Positions 9,323-18,421 of a stretch of 64,000 bases of DNA are shown here, piece after piece. The notes below the pieces were generated by a model. The model worked only from the letters and a program-made list of their open reading frames with translations. It searched no databases and had not been told where the DNA came from. Each line of letters begins with the position of its first letter. Position 1 is the stretch's first letter. The stretch spans positions 1 to 64,000 of the forward strand of contig CACZFN010000022.1 of NCBI GenBank assembly GCA_902780505.1, in the 5' to 3' direction. Source of the DNA: an uncultured Ruminococcus sp. (GTDB taxonomy: Bacteria; Bacillota; Clostridia; Oscillospirales; Ruminococcaceae). The position numbers were made by a program, and so were the translations under genes.

Positions 9323-9841
9323 CTTATACAGCCTGTATGAATTTATCTTTACGATCATATCAGGGTTTTGCTCTGATAAGGCTTCTTCTCTTGCAGCAAC
9401 AAGTTTAAAACCGTTTTTCAAGATCACTTTATTGCTGGCAATATTTTCATCTGCCGCCTCAATAACTATAGTATCATAGCCGTTCTCAAATAGTTCCTTA
9501 ACAACGGCGGACAAGGCCTCAGTCATATACCCGTTGCCCCAATATGCTTTTCCTGAGCAATAACCTACAACAGGCGCACCGTTATGGTAGCCCACAACGT
9601 CGATCATACCGATAAGCTCACCCGTAGATTTAAGAGCTATTCCCCAGCGATAACAATCCTGTTTGTTATACTCCTTCAAAACATACGACATATACTCTTT
9701 TGTCTGTTCAATGCTCTCGTGAGCATTCCAAGTTAAAAACTTCGCCACATCCTTGTCGCTTGCCCAGCATTCGTATATCCGCTGAGTATCAGATTCTCTT
9801 ATGTATCTAAGATCAAGCCTTGATGTTTCAAGTTCCCTCAT
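9302..9841 (-). CDS. GNAT-family N-acetyltransferase, RimJ/RimL-like
   Basis: 179 residues beginning MRELETSRLDLRYIRESD, the typical start of RimJ/RimL-type acetyltransferases. The acetyl-CoA motif is KAYWGNGYMTEALSAVVK (about 98-115), followed by AADENIASNKVILKNGFK. Substrate (protein N-terminus or small molecule) cannot be assigned. AAGGAG precedes the start. It is the last gene of a minus-strand run headed by an aminotransferase and follows ychF by 11 nt. Confidence 0.85.
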   Translation of the reverse strand: MRELETSRLDLRYIRESDTQRIYECWASDKDVAKFLTWNAHESIEQTKEYMSYVLKEYNKQDCYRWGIALKSTGELIGMIDVVGYHNGAPVVGYCSGKAYWGNGYMTEALSAVVKELFENGYDTIVIEAADENIASNKVILKNGFKLVAAREEALSEQNPDMIVKINSYRLYKHNPRED

Positions 9842-9852
9842 AGAACCTCTCC

Positions 9853-10947
9853 TTATACATTAAAGCGGAAAAGAACAATGTCACCATCCTGCATAACATA
9901 TTCCTTGCCCTCAAGGCGGACAAGGCCTTTTTCCTTAGCACCGTTCATACTGCCGCACGCCATAAGGTCATCAAAGGAAACAACTTCGGCACGGATAAAG
10001 CCCTTTTCAAAGTCGGTATGTATCTTTCCTGCCGCCTGCGGGGCTTTTGTACCGCGGGTTATAGTCCATGCCCTGACTTCGGGCTCACCTGCTGTAAGGA
10101 ATGAAATAAGCCCAAGAAGCGAATAGCCCTCTTTTATTATCCTGTTAAGTCCGGATTCTTTAAGTCCTAAATCTTCAAGGAACATTGCCTTATCGTCATC
10201 GTCCATATCGGAGATCTCGGCTTCTATCTGTGCACATATAGGCAGTACGGCTGAACCCTCCTGCGAAGCTATCTCGCATACTTTTTTATAGTTTTCGTTA
10301 GTGTCGATATTGTTCCTGAAATCCTCCTCCGAAAGATTAGCCGCATAGATAACGGGTTTCAGAGAGAGCAGGGGCGTTTCTTTAAGCGATTCACGCTCGT
10401 CCTCTGTCATCTCAAAACCGCGGGCAGCCTTGCCTTCTTCAAGGTGCGCTTTGAGTCTTTCAAGAAAATCCACTATCGGTGCAAGTGATTTATCGCCCTT
10501 CATAGCCTTCTTAGTCCGGTCGAGCTTACGTTCGATAAGTTCAACATCTGCAAAGACAAGTTCAAGGTCTATTGTTTCTATATCCCTGACGGGATTGATA
10601 GAGCCGTCTACGTGGATAATATTATCGTCCTCAAAGCACCTTACAACGTGAACGATAGCATCGACCTCACGGATATTTGCAAGGAACTTATTGCCAAGCC
10701 CCTCACCCTTTGAAGCACCCTTTACAAGGCCTGCAATGTCAACAAATTCAAGTGTAGCAGGGGTGAATTTTACCGGGTGATACATCTGAGCAAGCTTATC
10801 AAGTCGTTCATCGGGGACCGATACTATGCCGACGTTTGGCTCTATCGTACAGAACGGGTAATTTGCAGACTCAGCGCCTGCGTTTGTAAGTGCATTAAAA
10901 AGTGTACTCTTTCCAACATTGGGAAGACCAACCATACCAAGCTTCAT
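9853..10947 (-). CDS. ychF: Redox-regulated ATPase YchF (Obg-family)
   Basis: A 364-residue universally conserved P-loop NTPase of the Obg family that favours ATP. The Walker [13 protein letters not shown] (about 6-17), switch [23 protein letters not shown] (part) and the C-terminal TGS-like domain with [23 protein letters not shown] match YchF; the ordinary GTP-specific NKxD is replaced by NLSEED. YchF associates with ribosomes and stress responses in other bacteria. AAGGAG lies 9 nt before the ATG, and the gap to the upstream small gene is 19 nt, so they are likely cotranscribed. Confidence 0.95.
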   Translation of the reverse strand: MKLGMVGLPNVGKSTLFNALTNAGAESANYPFCTIEPNVGIVSVPDERLDKLAQMYHPVKFTPATLEFVDIAGLVKGASKGEGLGNKFLANIREVDAIVHVVRCFEDDNIIHVDGSINPVRDIETIDLELVFADVELIERKLDRTKKAMKGDKSLAPIVDFLERLKAHLEEGKAARGFEMTEDERESLKETPLLSLKPVIYAANLSEEDFRNNIDTNENYKKVCEIASQEGSAVLPICAQIEAEISDMDDDDKAMFLEDLGLKESGLNRIIKEGYSLLGLISFLTAGEPEVRAWTITRGTKAPQAAGKIHTDFEKGFIRAEVVSFDDLMACGSMNGAKEKGLVRLEGKEYVMQDGDIVLFRFNV

Positions 10948-10966
10948 AAATACTTTTCTCCTTAGA

Positions 10967-11191
10967 TCATAATTCTATGCTGTCATCATCATATTCAAGC
11001 GGTGTGATATCGTCGTCGTCATCATCATTACCGCCGATTATATGGTTATTGTTTCCTATGCTTATGCCGTTCTTAACAGGTGAAACAAGGAACCCGACAA
11101 GCACGCCGAGCAAAAACATTGCAAGGCACTGCCAGAAATATGACACCATTATCTTTTCCTTTTCATTTGTAATTACATTAGTGCTTTCCAT
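10967..11191 (-). CDS. Small membrane protein with acidic tail, unknown
   Basis: A 74-residue protein with one predicted transmembrane helix (about 18-40, FWQCLAMFLLGVLVGFLVSP), then a Gly/Asn-rich turn and a strongly acidic C-terminus with six consecutive Asp. I know no family for it. The start at 11191 has AAAGGAGA 7 nt upstream; Met15 is an alternative with a poorer site. It lies 13 nt after the FtsX-type permease and 19 nt before ychF on the same strand. An accessory to the permease is conceivable but inferred only from position. Confidence 0.7.
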   Translation of the reverse strand: MESTNVITNEKEKIMVSYFWQCLAMFLLGVLVGFLVSPVKNGISIGNNNHIIGGNDDDDDDITPLEYDDDSIEL

Positions 11192-11204
11192 TTTACATTC
11201 TCCT

Positions 11205-13997
11205 TTACTCTATAGATTTAAGTGATTCGACTTCATTTATGCTGCGGATCTTGAAATGCATCAAGAGATTTATCATTACAGCGAATGCTATAGTTATAAG
11301 TGCCGAGAACACGTATGAATACCACACAAGCTCACGGTTGAACATTACGATATCCACCTCCGAAGTTATCACAACAAAATAGTGAAGCACAGCCCCCAGC
11401 CCGAAGCCTAAAAGTATTCCGATAACCGTACCCACAACATTTTCACGGTAGATATATTCACTTGTTTCAATATCATAAAACCCGAGCACTTTAAGCGTTG
11501 CAAGTTCACGGCAGCGCTCGGTGATATTGATATTAGCAAGGTTATACAGCACAATACCTGCAAGGAAACCTGCACACACTATAAGCATAACGACAACAGC
11601 GTCAAGGCTGTCAAGTGATGAAACGAACCCTTTGGCGGATTCAAGCTTGAGTGACACGCCGAGGTATTTTTTATCCTTGATAAGCTCAGTTTTGAGTTTT
11701 TGCAGGTCAGTACCCGAAGGCGAAATAAAGAAAGCCATATTATAGCTTATTTTTTCGTCAAAGGTGCTTTCAAACAACTCAGGTGATATATAAATATAGT
11801 GAAGCGTATAGTTTTTGATTATTCCGCCGACTTTAAGCTGTTTTTTACCAAGTTCCAGGATATCGACGGTTATACTGTCACCTTTTTTTATATCAAGCAG
11901 CTGACTGAGCTTCTGTGTGATTATAACAGAGCTGTCATCAAGTGTGATCTCCCTGCCGTCCTCATTCATGGTGATATAGTCCTGAAGCCTGTCCTTATCA
12001 CTTGGTATCACAAAATCGGCTGCCTGTGATTTTTTATTATTGCCGCTTACAGATGCAAGATATTTTTTCGCAGGGATATAATCGCTGATACCTTCATATT
12101 CATCAAGGCCTTTTATGCAGTCATCAGGTGTTGCACCGCCCGTATTATCAAAGGCAACTGCGCCGTCATACTGCCAGACCTCCGAAAACTGCTTGTCTGC
12201 CATTGAGCTGATAGAATATTTAAGCCCGAAGCCTGTCATAATAAGTGCGGTACAGCCTGCCACTCCGACGATCGTCATAACAAAGCGCTTTTTATATCTT
12301 AAAAGGTTGCGTACTGTCACCTTAGACAAAAAGCCAAGTTTATTCCACAAACCCGGGAAGCGTTCAAGCATTACACGCCTGCCGGCTGGCGGGGCTTTCG
12401 GGCGCATAAGTTCAGCGGGCTGAGATCTCAGCGACACATAGCACGCCCACATAACAGTTACCCCCGTACAAACAAGCGATACTGCCACACAAGCGATACA
12501 ATAGGAAAGCCTGAACGGGGTGTCGATAGAGGGGATATTATACATTATCTTATAGCAGGTATAGATTATCTTCGGGAACACCTGCAAGCCTGTCACCGTA
12601 CCGGCAACAGAGCCGACAAGCGACGAGCTTAGCCCATAGAACAGATACTTAAAGCTGACATTCCGTGAAGAATAGCCGAGTGCCTTATATGTGCCGATAA
12701 GCATACGCTCGTCATCGACCATTCTTGTCATAGTGGTAAGACAGACAAGTGCTGCAACGATTATAAAAAACACAGGAAAGACCTTTGAAAGCTTATCTAT
12801 CTTCTGCGCGTCGCTGTAAAAGGAGGAATAATCCTCGCTTGAAGAAAAGCGGTCAAATTCATAGAATTCAGGCTCTTTAAGTGATGAAAGCTTCTGACTG
12901 CCTTCATTTATCTGCTTTTCAATATCTTTTACGGTTTCAAGGTATCTGCCCCTTGCTTCATCACCATTTTGCAAAATATCCGAGCAGATAGAAAGTTCAC
13001 CCGAAAGCTTGCTTTTCTGTGCCGTGAGCATAATGTCACTCTTACCGGAAGAAAGTGCCGTTTCTATTTCTTTATCAAGTGTTTCGATACTGCTTTGAAG
13101 CGCCCTTACACGAAGCCCGAGCGACTGTTCATCAAGTGTCAGGATATCATCGATCATCTGTTTATTGTTTTTCGCTACCGAAATATCCCTCTCCCCCCTT
13201 GACACAAGGGTGGAAAACCTGTCGTTCACGCTATTTGTAAAGGCTTCATATGCAGGTCTGCTTTTATTATTTACGGCTTCTCTATACTCGTCCGAAAACG
13301 GATCAAGGCCGTCAAGGCCTTCAAGGCTGACAAAGAGTTCAGTATAATAATCCGCCGAAAAATCCGTTTCAGGGACCATTATATAGCTTAATACCTCCCC
13401 GCCGCCGACATCTGTAGCATCACGCTGATAGCCGATATAAAGGGGTGAGGTTATTATCCCGACGATCTCAAAAGTATCGGTTTTAAAGGTATCATAAATG
13501 CTTTCGTTTTCATAGGCGGATTCAAGCGTGAGCGTATTGCCCACAACAAATGTATCAGGCGATGACGCTTTTTTCTCGACAACACACTCGCCCGATCTTT
13601 CAGGGAACCTGCCGGAGAGAAGTATCACATTATTGAGATAGTTGCGGCTGTTTTTATCAAGGGTATTATTATAGGACATGACCTTCAGCACACAGCTTGT
13701 TTCGTCATAGGTATAAAAAACGTCCTTTGCATACCCCGGAACAGCACCGCTTACACCCTCGGCTTTTCTTACAGCTTCAACGTCCTCACTCCTTATCCCG
13801 ACAGAGGACATCAGCCTGTAATCCATAAGCTTATTATCTTTAAAATAATTCTTTGCGCTGTCTATCATATCGGGCATTGTTGCCTTTATACCTGAAAAGA
13901 ACCCACAGCCGAGCGCCACTATAAGCATTATGGAAAGATACCTGCCGAAGGTCTTTTTTATCTCCCTTACAGTATCGCGATATCTTGCAGTATGCAT
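11205..13997 (-). CDS. FtsX-like ABC transporter permease, large two-domain type
   Basis: A 930-residue integral membrane protein. It has an N-terminal TM (about 19-37, YLSIMLIVALGCGFFSGI) and an extracellular MacB-like region with a long helical segment (about 280-365) likely to form a coiled coil. A first FtsX domain has three TMs (about 405-525), followed by a linker, a TM near 575 starting the second half, a second extracellular domain and a C-terminal FtsX domain (about 800-925). This duplicated layout fits permeases exporting peptides or acting on the envelope. No ATP-binding partner is encoded in the window. It begins 17 nt after the aminotransferase stop. Confidence 0.88.
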   Translation of the reverse strand: MHTARYRDTVREIKKTFGRYLSIMLIVALGCGFFSGIKATMPDMIDSAKNYFKDNKLMDYRLMSSVGIRSEDVEAVRKAEGVSGAVPGYAKDVFYTYDETSCVLKVMSYNNTLDKNSRNYLNNVILLSGRFPERSGECVVEKKASSPDTFVVGNTLTLESAYENESIYDTFKTDTFEIVGIITSPLYIGYQRDATDVGGGEVLSYIMVPETDFSADYYTELFVSLEGLDGLDPFSDEYREAVNNKSRPAYEAFTNSVNDRFSTLVSRGERDISVAKNNKQMIDDILTLDEQSLGLRVRALQSSIETLDKEIETALSSGKSDIMLTAQKSKLSGELSICSDILQNGDEARGRYLETVKDIEKQINEGSQKLSSLKEPEFYEFDRFSSSEDYSSFYSDAQKIDKLSKVFPVFFIIVAALVCLTTMTRMVDDERMLIGTYKALGYSSRNVSFKYLFYGLSSSLVGSVAGTVTGLQVFPKIIYTCYKIMYNIPSIDTPFRLSYCIACVAVSLVCTGVTVMWACYVSLRSQPAELMRPKAPPAGRRVMLERFPGLWNKLGFLSKVTVRNLLRYKKRFVMTIVGVAGCTALIMTGFGLKYSISSMADKQFSEVWQYDGAVAFDNTGGATPDDCIKGLDEYEGISDYIPAKKYLASVSGNNKKSQAADFVIPSDKDRLQDYITMNEDGREITLDDSSVIITQKLSQLLDIKKGDSITVDILELGKKQLKVGGIIKNYTLHYIYISPELFESTFDEKISYNMAFFISPSGTDLQKLKTELIKDKKYLGVSLKLESAKGFVSSLDSLDAVVVMLIVCAGFLAGIVLYNLANINITERCRELATLKVLGFYDIETSEYIYRENVVGTVIGILLGFGLGAVLHYFVVITSEVDIVMFNRELVWYSYVFSALITIAFAVMINLLMHFKIRSINEVESLKSIE

Positions 13998-14014
13998 TTA
14001 AAACCTCGCAATTA

Positions 14015-15217
14015 TCAATCGCCGAACATTTCCTTTGAAAGCTTACCGAGTATACCTATTCCCTTAACGATATTTTCATCAGTAGGTGTTGAGAAGTTGA
14101 GTCTTACCGAGTGTGTCTGATCGGTTTCATTGATATAGAAAGCTGTACCCGGAACTATTGCTATCTTGTACTTTTCAACGGCCACCTTGCAGAAATCAAG
14201 CATCTGCTGTGTAGTTGTCCCGTCAGGGAGAGTACACCATATGAACAGACCGCCCTGAGGTCTGGTATAGGTTATCTTTGATGAGAAGTTCCTGGCTATC
14301 TCGTCAAGCATAAGGTTTGTTTTTCTTTCATATACCTTATGGAGTTTATTCAAATGCTCGTCAAGGTCATACTTTTTAAGGAAGCGGTAAGCTATCATCT
14401 GCGACCACATCGTAGTATGAACGTCAGCCACCTGCTTGCAGACTACGATCTTCTGTATAATATCCTTATGTGCACATACATAGCCCACCCTTATACCAGG
14501 TGACAGTATCTTTGAGAATGTACCCGAATAGATAACACTGCCTTCGGTATCAAGAGTCTTTATGCTTTTTATATCTTCACCGGCGAACCGAAGGTCGCCG
14601 TAGGGGTTGTCTTCAAGGATAACTGCACCGTATTTTTTACAAAGTTCAAATGCAGCCTTTCTCTTTTCCCATGACATTGTATAGCCTGTCGGGTTCTGGA
14701 AATTGGGGATAAGGTAAACAAGCTTTACATTACCCTTTTTCAGTTTTTCTTCAAGTTCTGCGATATTGACACCGTCGCTTTCAAGCGTAACACCCTGAAG
14801 GTCAACATGGTAAGATTTGAAAGCATTGAGCGAGCCTATAAAACTCGGCGATTCAGCAAGAAGCGTATCACCCTCGTTGCAGAGGACTTTAGCGGAAAGC
14901 TCGTTTGCCTGCTGCGCGCCGCTTGTAATGATCACATCATCATACTCGGGGTTAAAGCAGCCCTTTTTGGCAAGTATCTTCTTAACTTCTTCACGAAGCG
15001 GTGTATAGCCCTCTGTAACGCCGTACTGGAAAACAACGCTCGGTTCCTCGGCGATAAGTTCTTTCGATATCTCCTCAAGTTCCTTAACAGGAAGGGCATC
15101 AGGTGCAGGAGAGCCTGCCGCAAAAGAGATCACCGTCGGATCGGCACAGTGTTTAAGTATCTCTCTTATAGCAGAAGCCTGCAAATGTGAAACCTTTTCA
15201 GAAAATTCAAATTTCAT
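14015..15217 (-). CDS. PLP-dependent aminotransferase, class I/II (LysN/MocR-like)
   Basis: A 400-residue fold-type I aminotransferase. Signature segments are QYGVTEGYTPLREEVKKIL, VIITSGAQQANELSAKVL, YLIPNFQNPTGYTMS and the PLP-lysine region YSGTFSKILSPGIRVGYVCA (Lys near 233), with the C-terminal Arg region HSVRLNFS. It resembles 2-aminoadipate or multi-substrate aromatic/branched-chain aminotransferases; exact specificity is uncertain. It lacks a GntR-type DNA-binding domain, so it is an enzyme, not a MocR regulator. It is the first gene of the minus-strand group and has its own promoter. Confidence 0.88.
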   Translation of the reverse strand: MKFEFSEKVSHLQASAIREILKHCADPTVISFAAGSPAPDALPVKELEEISKELIAEEPSVVFQYGVTEGYTPLREEVKKILAKKGCFNPEYDDVIITSGAQQANELSAKVLCNEGDTLLAESPSFIGSLNAFKSYHVDLQGVTLESDGVNIAELEEKLKKGNVKLVYLIPNFQNPTGYTMSWEKRKAAFELCKKYGAVILEDNPYGDLRFAGEDIKSIKTLDTEGSVIYSGTFSKILSPGIRVGYVCAHKDIIQKIVVCKQVADVHTTMWSQMIAYRFLKKYDLDEHLNKLHKVYERKTNLMLDEIARNFSSKITYTRPQGGLFIWCTLPDGTTTQQMLDFCKVAVEKYKIAIVPGTAFYINETDQTHSVRLNFSTPTDENIVKGIGILGKLSKEMFGD

Positions 15218-15253
15218 TTCAAAACAGTCCTTTCGTGATAATCATACATATTG

Positions 15254-15282
15254 ATTATAACACAAACGATCACAAAAATAAA
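15254..15282 (-). promoter_or_regulatory. Promoter for the aminotransferase operon
   Basis: On the minus strand a perfect TATAAT (15254-15259) preceded by a TG-like extension lies upstream of the gene; the -35 at 17 bp is only TTTATT (15277-15282). The good -10 carries the call. Confidence 0.55.
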
Positions 15283-15293
15283 GGGGTTTTAAC

Positions 15294-15329
15294 AAAAAAA
15301 TCCCGAAAAGCGTGAAAAACTTTTCGGGA
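15294..15329 (-). terminator. Rho-independent terminator after the AIM24 gene
   Basis: TCCCGAAAAG (15301-15310) pairs with CTTTTCGGGA (15320-15329); read on the minus strand the stem is followed by seven T. It lies 10 nt after the AIM24 stop codon. Confidence 0.85.
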
Positions 15330-15338
15330 AGAAAATAT

Positions 15339-16013
15339 TCAGTTTCCTGATGAAACATAGCCCGCAACAATACTTGCAAGGTTATTTACAGGCATTGTCT
15401 GCAGCCATACCTTTCCGGGACCTGTAAGTCTTGTATTGAAGAAGCCCTCGCCGCCGAGCAGCTTATTGCCAAGCCCCTTGACGGATTCTATCTCCATATT
15501 AACGGAAGCCTCCATTGCAGCAAGGCAGCCTGTATCAACGAGAAGCGACTGGCCCGCCTGGAGTTCATACATCATAACAGAGCCATCTATTTCAAGGATG
15601 ACCTGTCCCTGACCGCTGAACTTCTGCATAATGAACCCTTCACCGCCGAACAGTCCGGCACCGAGCTTTTTCTTGAAGAACAATTCCTGTGAAACCGTTG
15701 ATTCACTTGCAAGGAAAGCCGACTTCTGTGCGATAATAGGTGTCTGAGCGACGTCGATCACCATAATATCACCCGGAAAGCTTGAACCCATAGCTATCAT
15801 ACCCTCGCCGCCGACAGCGGTATATATATTCTGGAACATAGCCTCACCCTGCAATGCGCGGGAGAACATTTTCCCGATACCGCCGCCGCTTGTCTGCATT
15901 TGCAGATTGGGGGACATCCAGCTCATAGCGCCCTTTTCTGTGATTATGCTCTCGCCTGATGCAAGGTAGCATATTGCCACAGGAAGCGGTGTGCCTTTTA
16001 CTTCTACTTTCAT
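15339..16013 (-). CDS. AIM24/TIGR00266-family protein
   Basis: A 224-residue protein with the repeated Gly-rich beta-strand pattern of the AIM24 family: ESIITEKGAMSWMSPNLQM near the start, GEGMIAMGSSFPGDIMVID in the middle, and two matching GGEGF(I/F) turns (about 124 and 188). Members form beta-sandwich proteins related to tryptophan RNA-binding attenuator-like folds; bacterial function is unsettled, with membrane-associated roles suggested. It lies 24 nt after a lipoprotein gene on the same strand and is followed by a terminator. Confidence 0.88.
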   Translation of the reverse strand: MKVEVKGTPLPVAICYLASGESIITEKGAMSWMSPNLQMQTSGGGIGKMFSRALQGEAMFQNIYTAVGGEGMIAMGSSFPGDIMVIDVAQTPIIAQKSAFLASESTVSQELFFKKKLGAGLFGGEGFIMQKFSGQGQVILEIDGSVMMYELQAGQSLLVDTGCLAAMEASVNMEIESVKGLGNKLLGGEGFFNTRLTGPGKVWLQTMPVNNLASIVAGYVSSGN

Positions 16014-16037
16014 AAAACGTACCTCCTAAAAATAATA

Positions 16038-16508
16038 TCAGAATACATAACCCTTAAAAAAATAACCGTTATGTACACTAAAGCCTGTATCTTTATTATA
16101 CTCGGGCAGAGTAAACTCTTGCGCAGCGGCAACACTCTCACCGACAAATACGAGCACCGAAACAGAAGTGCCATCGTCAGAATATGTATATGTGACAATG
16201 ACTTCATTACTGTCCTGCATATACTTATAGCTTTGCACCCTGCCTGTATCGTCATACTTAAAAGTAATATTCTCATCGGTCGGATCATCAGCTGTAAGGT
16301 CAGGGCTTACAACATCTGCCGGCAATGCATAGCTGTCAAAGGCATAGGACGAAGGTTCTTCAGTCGCCCGAGAACTTTCCTCCGCCTGCTGTGAAACAGC
16401 GGGTATGGAAGATGTATCCTTTTCACTGCTGTCAGAGCTATCATCTTCAGAGCAGGAAGCAAGCACAAGAACAGCCGCCAAACAAAGCAAAACACTTGAT
16501 ATTTTCAT
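16038..16508 (-). CDS. Small lipoprotein of unknown function
   Basis: 156 residues with a lipoprotein signal (MKISSVLLCLAAVLVLASC, lipidation Cys19), a Ser/Glu/Asp-rich linker (about 20-55) and a small domain with KYDDTGRVQSYKYMQDSNEV and VTYTYSDDGTSVSV that looks like the antiparallel beta-repeat pattern of surface lipoproteins. No family is recognised. It is upstream of and probably cotranscribed with the AIM24 gene, and separated from the SPFH gene by a terminator. Confidence 0.8.
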   Translation of the reverse strand: MKISSVLLCLAAVLVLASCSEDDSSDSSEKDTSSIPAVSQQAEESSRATEEPSSYAFDSYALPADVVSPDLTADDPTDENITFKYDDTGRVQSYKYMQDSNEVIVTYTYSDDGTSVSVLVFVGESVAAAQEFTLPEYNKDTGFSVHNGYFFKGYVF

Positions 16509-16528
16509 AATTTCCTCTTTTCAGATCA

Positions 16529-16559
16529 AAAATAAAAGGGGATAAAAGAATCCCCTTTT
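16529..16559 (-). terminator. Rho-independent terminator after the SPFH gene
   Basis: A 10-bp stem AAAAGGGGAT (16534-16543) with ATCCCCTTTT (16550-16559) and 6-nt loop, followed on the minus strand by TTATTTTTG. It ends the NfeD-SPFH transcript 4 nt after the stop codon. Confidence 0.82.
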
Positions 16560-16563
16560 AAGA

Positions 16564-17544
16564 TCACTGTTTTATGTTCGCTGTATTGCTTTCGGCAGCA
16601 CTCTTTATACCTGCCGCAAGACCTGCAAGGCCTTGTATCTCACTGGGGATAATGATCTTTGTTGCCTTACCGTCAGCGGCCTTGGAGAATGCTTCCAGAC
16701 TCTTGAGCTGTATAACCTGTTCATTCGGGTTAGCTTCATTAAGTTTAACGATACTGTCGGCAAGTGCCTGCTGTACCATACTGATAGCCTGCGCTTCACC
16801 TTCTGCTTCACGCATTTTCTGTTCCCTTACAGCTTCTGCGTGGAGGATAAGTGTCTGCTTTTCAGCCTCTGCCTTTAATATCTGTGCCTGCTTATCAGCC
16901 TCAGCACGAAGGATCTTTGCGTTCCTTTCACCCTCTGCAACAAGGATCTGTGCTTCCTTTTCGGCCTCAGCCTGTGTTACCTTTTCTCTTTTCTCTCTGT
17001 CCGCTTTCATCTGTTTATCCATAGCTTCCTGGATCTCACGCGGGGGAAGGATATTTTTAAGTTCGACTCTCTGAACCTTGATACCCCAGCGGTCTGTCGC
17101 TTCATCAAGTATCTTTGTGATATTTGTATTGATGATATCCCTTGATGTAAGTGTCTGCTGCAAGTCAAGATTACCTACTATATTACGAAGTGTTGTAGCG
17201 GTGAGGTTCTCTATAGCAGAGATAGGCCTTTCAACGCCGTATGTAAACTGCATAGCGTTTGTTATCTGGAAGAACACAACAGTATCTATCTGCATAGACA
17301 CGTTATCCTTTGTTATAACGCTCTGCGGTTTGAAGTCAAGTACCTGATCCTTGAGTGATACTTTCTTAGCCACCCTGTCAAAGAACGGGATAGTAACATG
17401 AAGCCCCGTACTCCACGCAGCGTGGAATGCGCCGAGCCTTTCAACAACATAAACATAAGCCTGCGGAACTATCTTGATATTGCCTATGAACACAAGTATA
17501 AGGAATATCGCAAGCCCCAGTAAGATGTAACCGCCTATTTCCAT
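16564..17544 (-). CDS. SPFH/Band 7 membrane protein (paraslipin/QmcA-like)
   Basis: A 326-residue stomatin-like protein. An N-terminal membrane helix (about 5-22) precedes the SPFH domain (about 24-185: VVERLGAFHAAWSTGLHVTIP, NVSMQIDTVVFFQI, DRWGIKVQRVELKNILPP). A long Ala/Glu/Lys heptad region (about 195-270) follows and is predicted to be a coiled coil. Family members oligomerise into membrane scaffolds. It lies 20 nt after an NfeD gene, the usual partner, so the two form a functional pair. Confidence 0.93.
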   Translation of the reverse strand: MEIGGYILLGLAIFLILVFIGNIKIVPQAYVYVVERLGAFHAAWSTGLHVTIPFFDRVAKKVSLKDQVLDFKPQSVITKDNVSMQIDTVVFFQITNAMQFTYGVERPISAIENLTATTLRNIVGNLDLQQTLTSRDIINTNITKILDEATDRWGIKVQRVELKNILPPREIQEAMDKQMKADREKREKVTQAEAEKEAQILVAEGERNAKILRAEADKQAQILKAEAEKQTLILHAEAVREQKMREAEGEAQAISMVQQALADSIVKLNEANPNEQVIQLKSLEAFSKAADGKATKIIIPSEIQGLAGLAAGIKSAAESNTANIKQ

Positions 17545-17564
17545 AATTCTTCTCTCCTTTTTTA

Positions 17565-17999
17565 TTATTTAGCTACGATAAGCTTTGCGCCGTTTACTTC
17601 ACGAACTGTTACAGACGTGCCGGCGGGGATGAAATCGTTATCGGCCGATACTGCCGCCCAGTGAGTGCCGTCAAGGTTGACGCGACCTTCGCATTTGCCG
17701 TTGTCTATATCCTCTGTGACAATTGCCGTCTTACCGATATTGAGTTCGTAATTGGTATCAACGACCTTGCCCTGAAACTTCCTGACAAAAGGCCTTGTGA
17801 CGATAAGAAGTATAACACTTGACACCACGAACACAAGCAGCTGAACCCAAAGCGGTGTTTCGCCGATAGCACAGAACATAGCAAAAAGCGCACCGATACC
17901 AAGCCAGATAGATACAAGTGCACCCGGTGTTGCTACTTCGACCACCACAAAAAATGCAAAAGCTATCGCCCATGCGACTATTAACATTGTTCCGCCCAT
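17565..17999 (-). CDS. NfeD-like membrane protein
   Basis: A 144-residue protein with three hydrophobic helices (about 6-26, 31-47 and 52-72) and a C-terminal OB-fold-like domain (about 85-144: IGKTAIVTEDIDNGKCEGRVNLDGTHW, SVTVREVNGAKLIVAK). This is the short NfeD form without protease domain that pairs with SPFH proteins. The start at 17999 is chosen because AAAGGAG lies 6 nt upstream; an in-frame ATG at 18026 lacks a ribosome site. It heads the two-gene transcript. Confidence 0.9.
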   Translation of the reverse strand: MGGTMLIVAWAIAFAFFVVVEVATPGALVSIWLGIGALFAMFCAIGETPLWVQLLVFVVSSVILLIVTRPFVRKFQGKVVDTNYELNIGKTAIVTEDIDNGKCEGRVNLDGTHWAAVSADNDFIPAGTSVTVREVNGAKLIVAK

Positions 18000-18045
18000 A
18001 GTTTTCTCCTTTCTCAAAATCAACATGATTTTGTTCTACACCTTT

Positions 18046-18074
18046 ATTATACCACACATTTATGTAAAATTCAA
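18046..18074 (-). promoter_or_regulatory. Sigma-A promoter for nfeD-SPFH
   Basis: Minus-strand TTGAAT (18069-18074), 17-bp spacer and TATAAT (18046-18051) with an extended TGG just upstream of the -10. Confidence 0.8.
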
Positions 18075-18129
18075 TAGTTTTTAACGAATTGTAAAGATAT
18101 TAATTTTTTATTAAATAACAAAAATCCGC

Positions 18130-18158
18130 TTGCATTTTATAACTGTTTATGATATAAT
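18130..18158 (+). promoter_or_regulatory. Sigma-A promoter for the tRNA-Ser/tRNA-Ala genes
   Basis: TTGCAT (18130-18135), 17-bp spacer, TATAAT (18153-18158); the tRNA-Ser 5' end is 20 nt downstream of the -10. Confidence 0.85.
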
Positions 18159-18178
18159 ATTAAAGTTGAAATATATAC

Positions 18179-18268
18179 GGAGACGTATCGAAGTGGTCAT
18201 AACGGGGCGCACTCGAAATGCGTTAGCCCTTAACGGGCTCGTGAGTTCGAATCTCACCGTCTCCGCCA
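18179..18268 (+). tRNA. tRNA-Ser (CGA)
   Basis: Acceptor GGAGACG (18179-18185) pairs with CGTCTCC (18258-18264). The anticodon loop is CTCGAAA with anticodon CGA (reads UCG), and the long variable arm TAGCCC...GGGCT is the serine hallmark. TTCGAAT occurs in the T loop. Discriminator G and an encoded CCA end at 18268. Confidence 0.95.
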
Positions 18269-18269
18269 T

Positions 18270-18298
18270 GCCCTCCGGTGTTTGCCGAGGGGCTTTTT
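18270..18298 (+). terminator. Terminator-like hairpin between tRNA-Ser and tRNA-Ala
   Basis: GCCCTCCGG (18270-18278) pairs with CCGAGGGGC (18285-18293) with one wobble and one mismatch, followed by five T. It leaves the tRNA-Ala gene only 2 nt downstream, so partial readthrough or processing is needed for that gene. Confidence 0.55.
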
Positions 18299-18299
18299 C

Positions 18300-18375
18300 G
18301 GGGCATTAGCGCAGTTGGTAGCGCATCACACTGGCAGTGTGGGGGTCAGGGGTTCAAATCCCCTATGCTCCACCA
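18300..18375 (+). tRNA. tRNA-Ala (GGC)
   Basis: Acceptor GGGGCAT pairs with ATGCTCC and includes the G3:U70 wobble that identifies alanine tRNAs. The anticodon loop CTGGCAG has anticodon GGC (reads GCC/GCU). T loop TTCAAAT, discriminator A and encoded CCA (18373-18375). Confidence 0.95.
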
Positions 18376-18421
18376 ATACTCCCTCGAAGGGTAAAAAAAG
18401 ACGAAATTAAGAAGTATTTAT

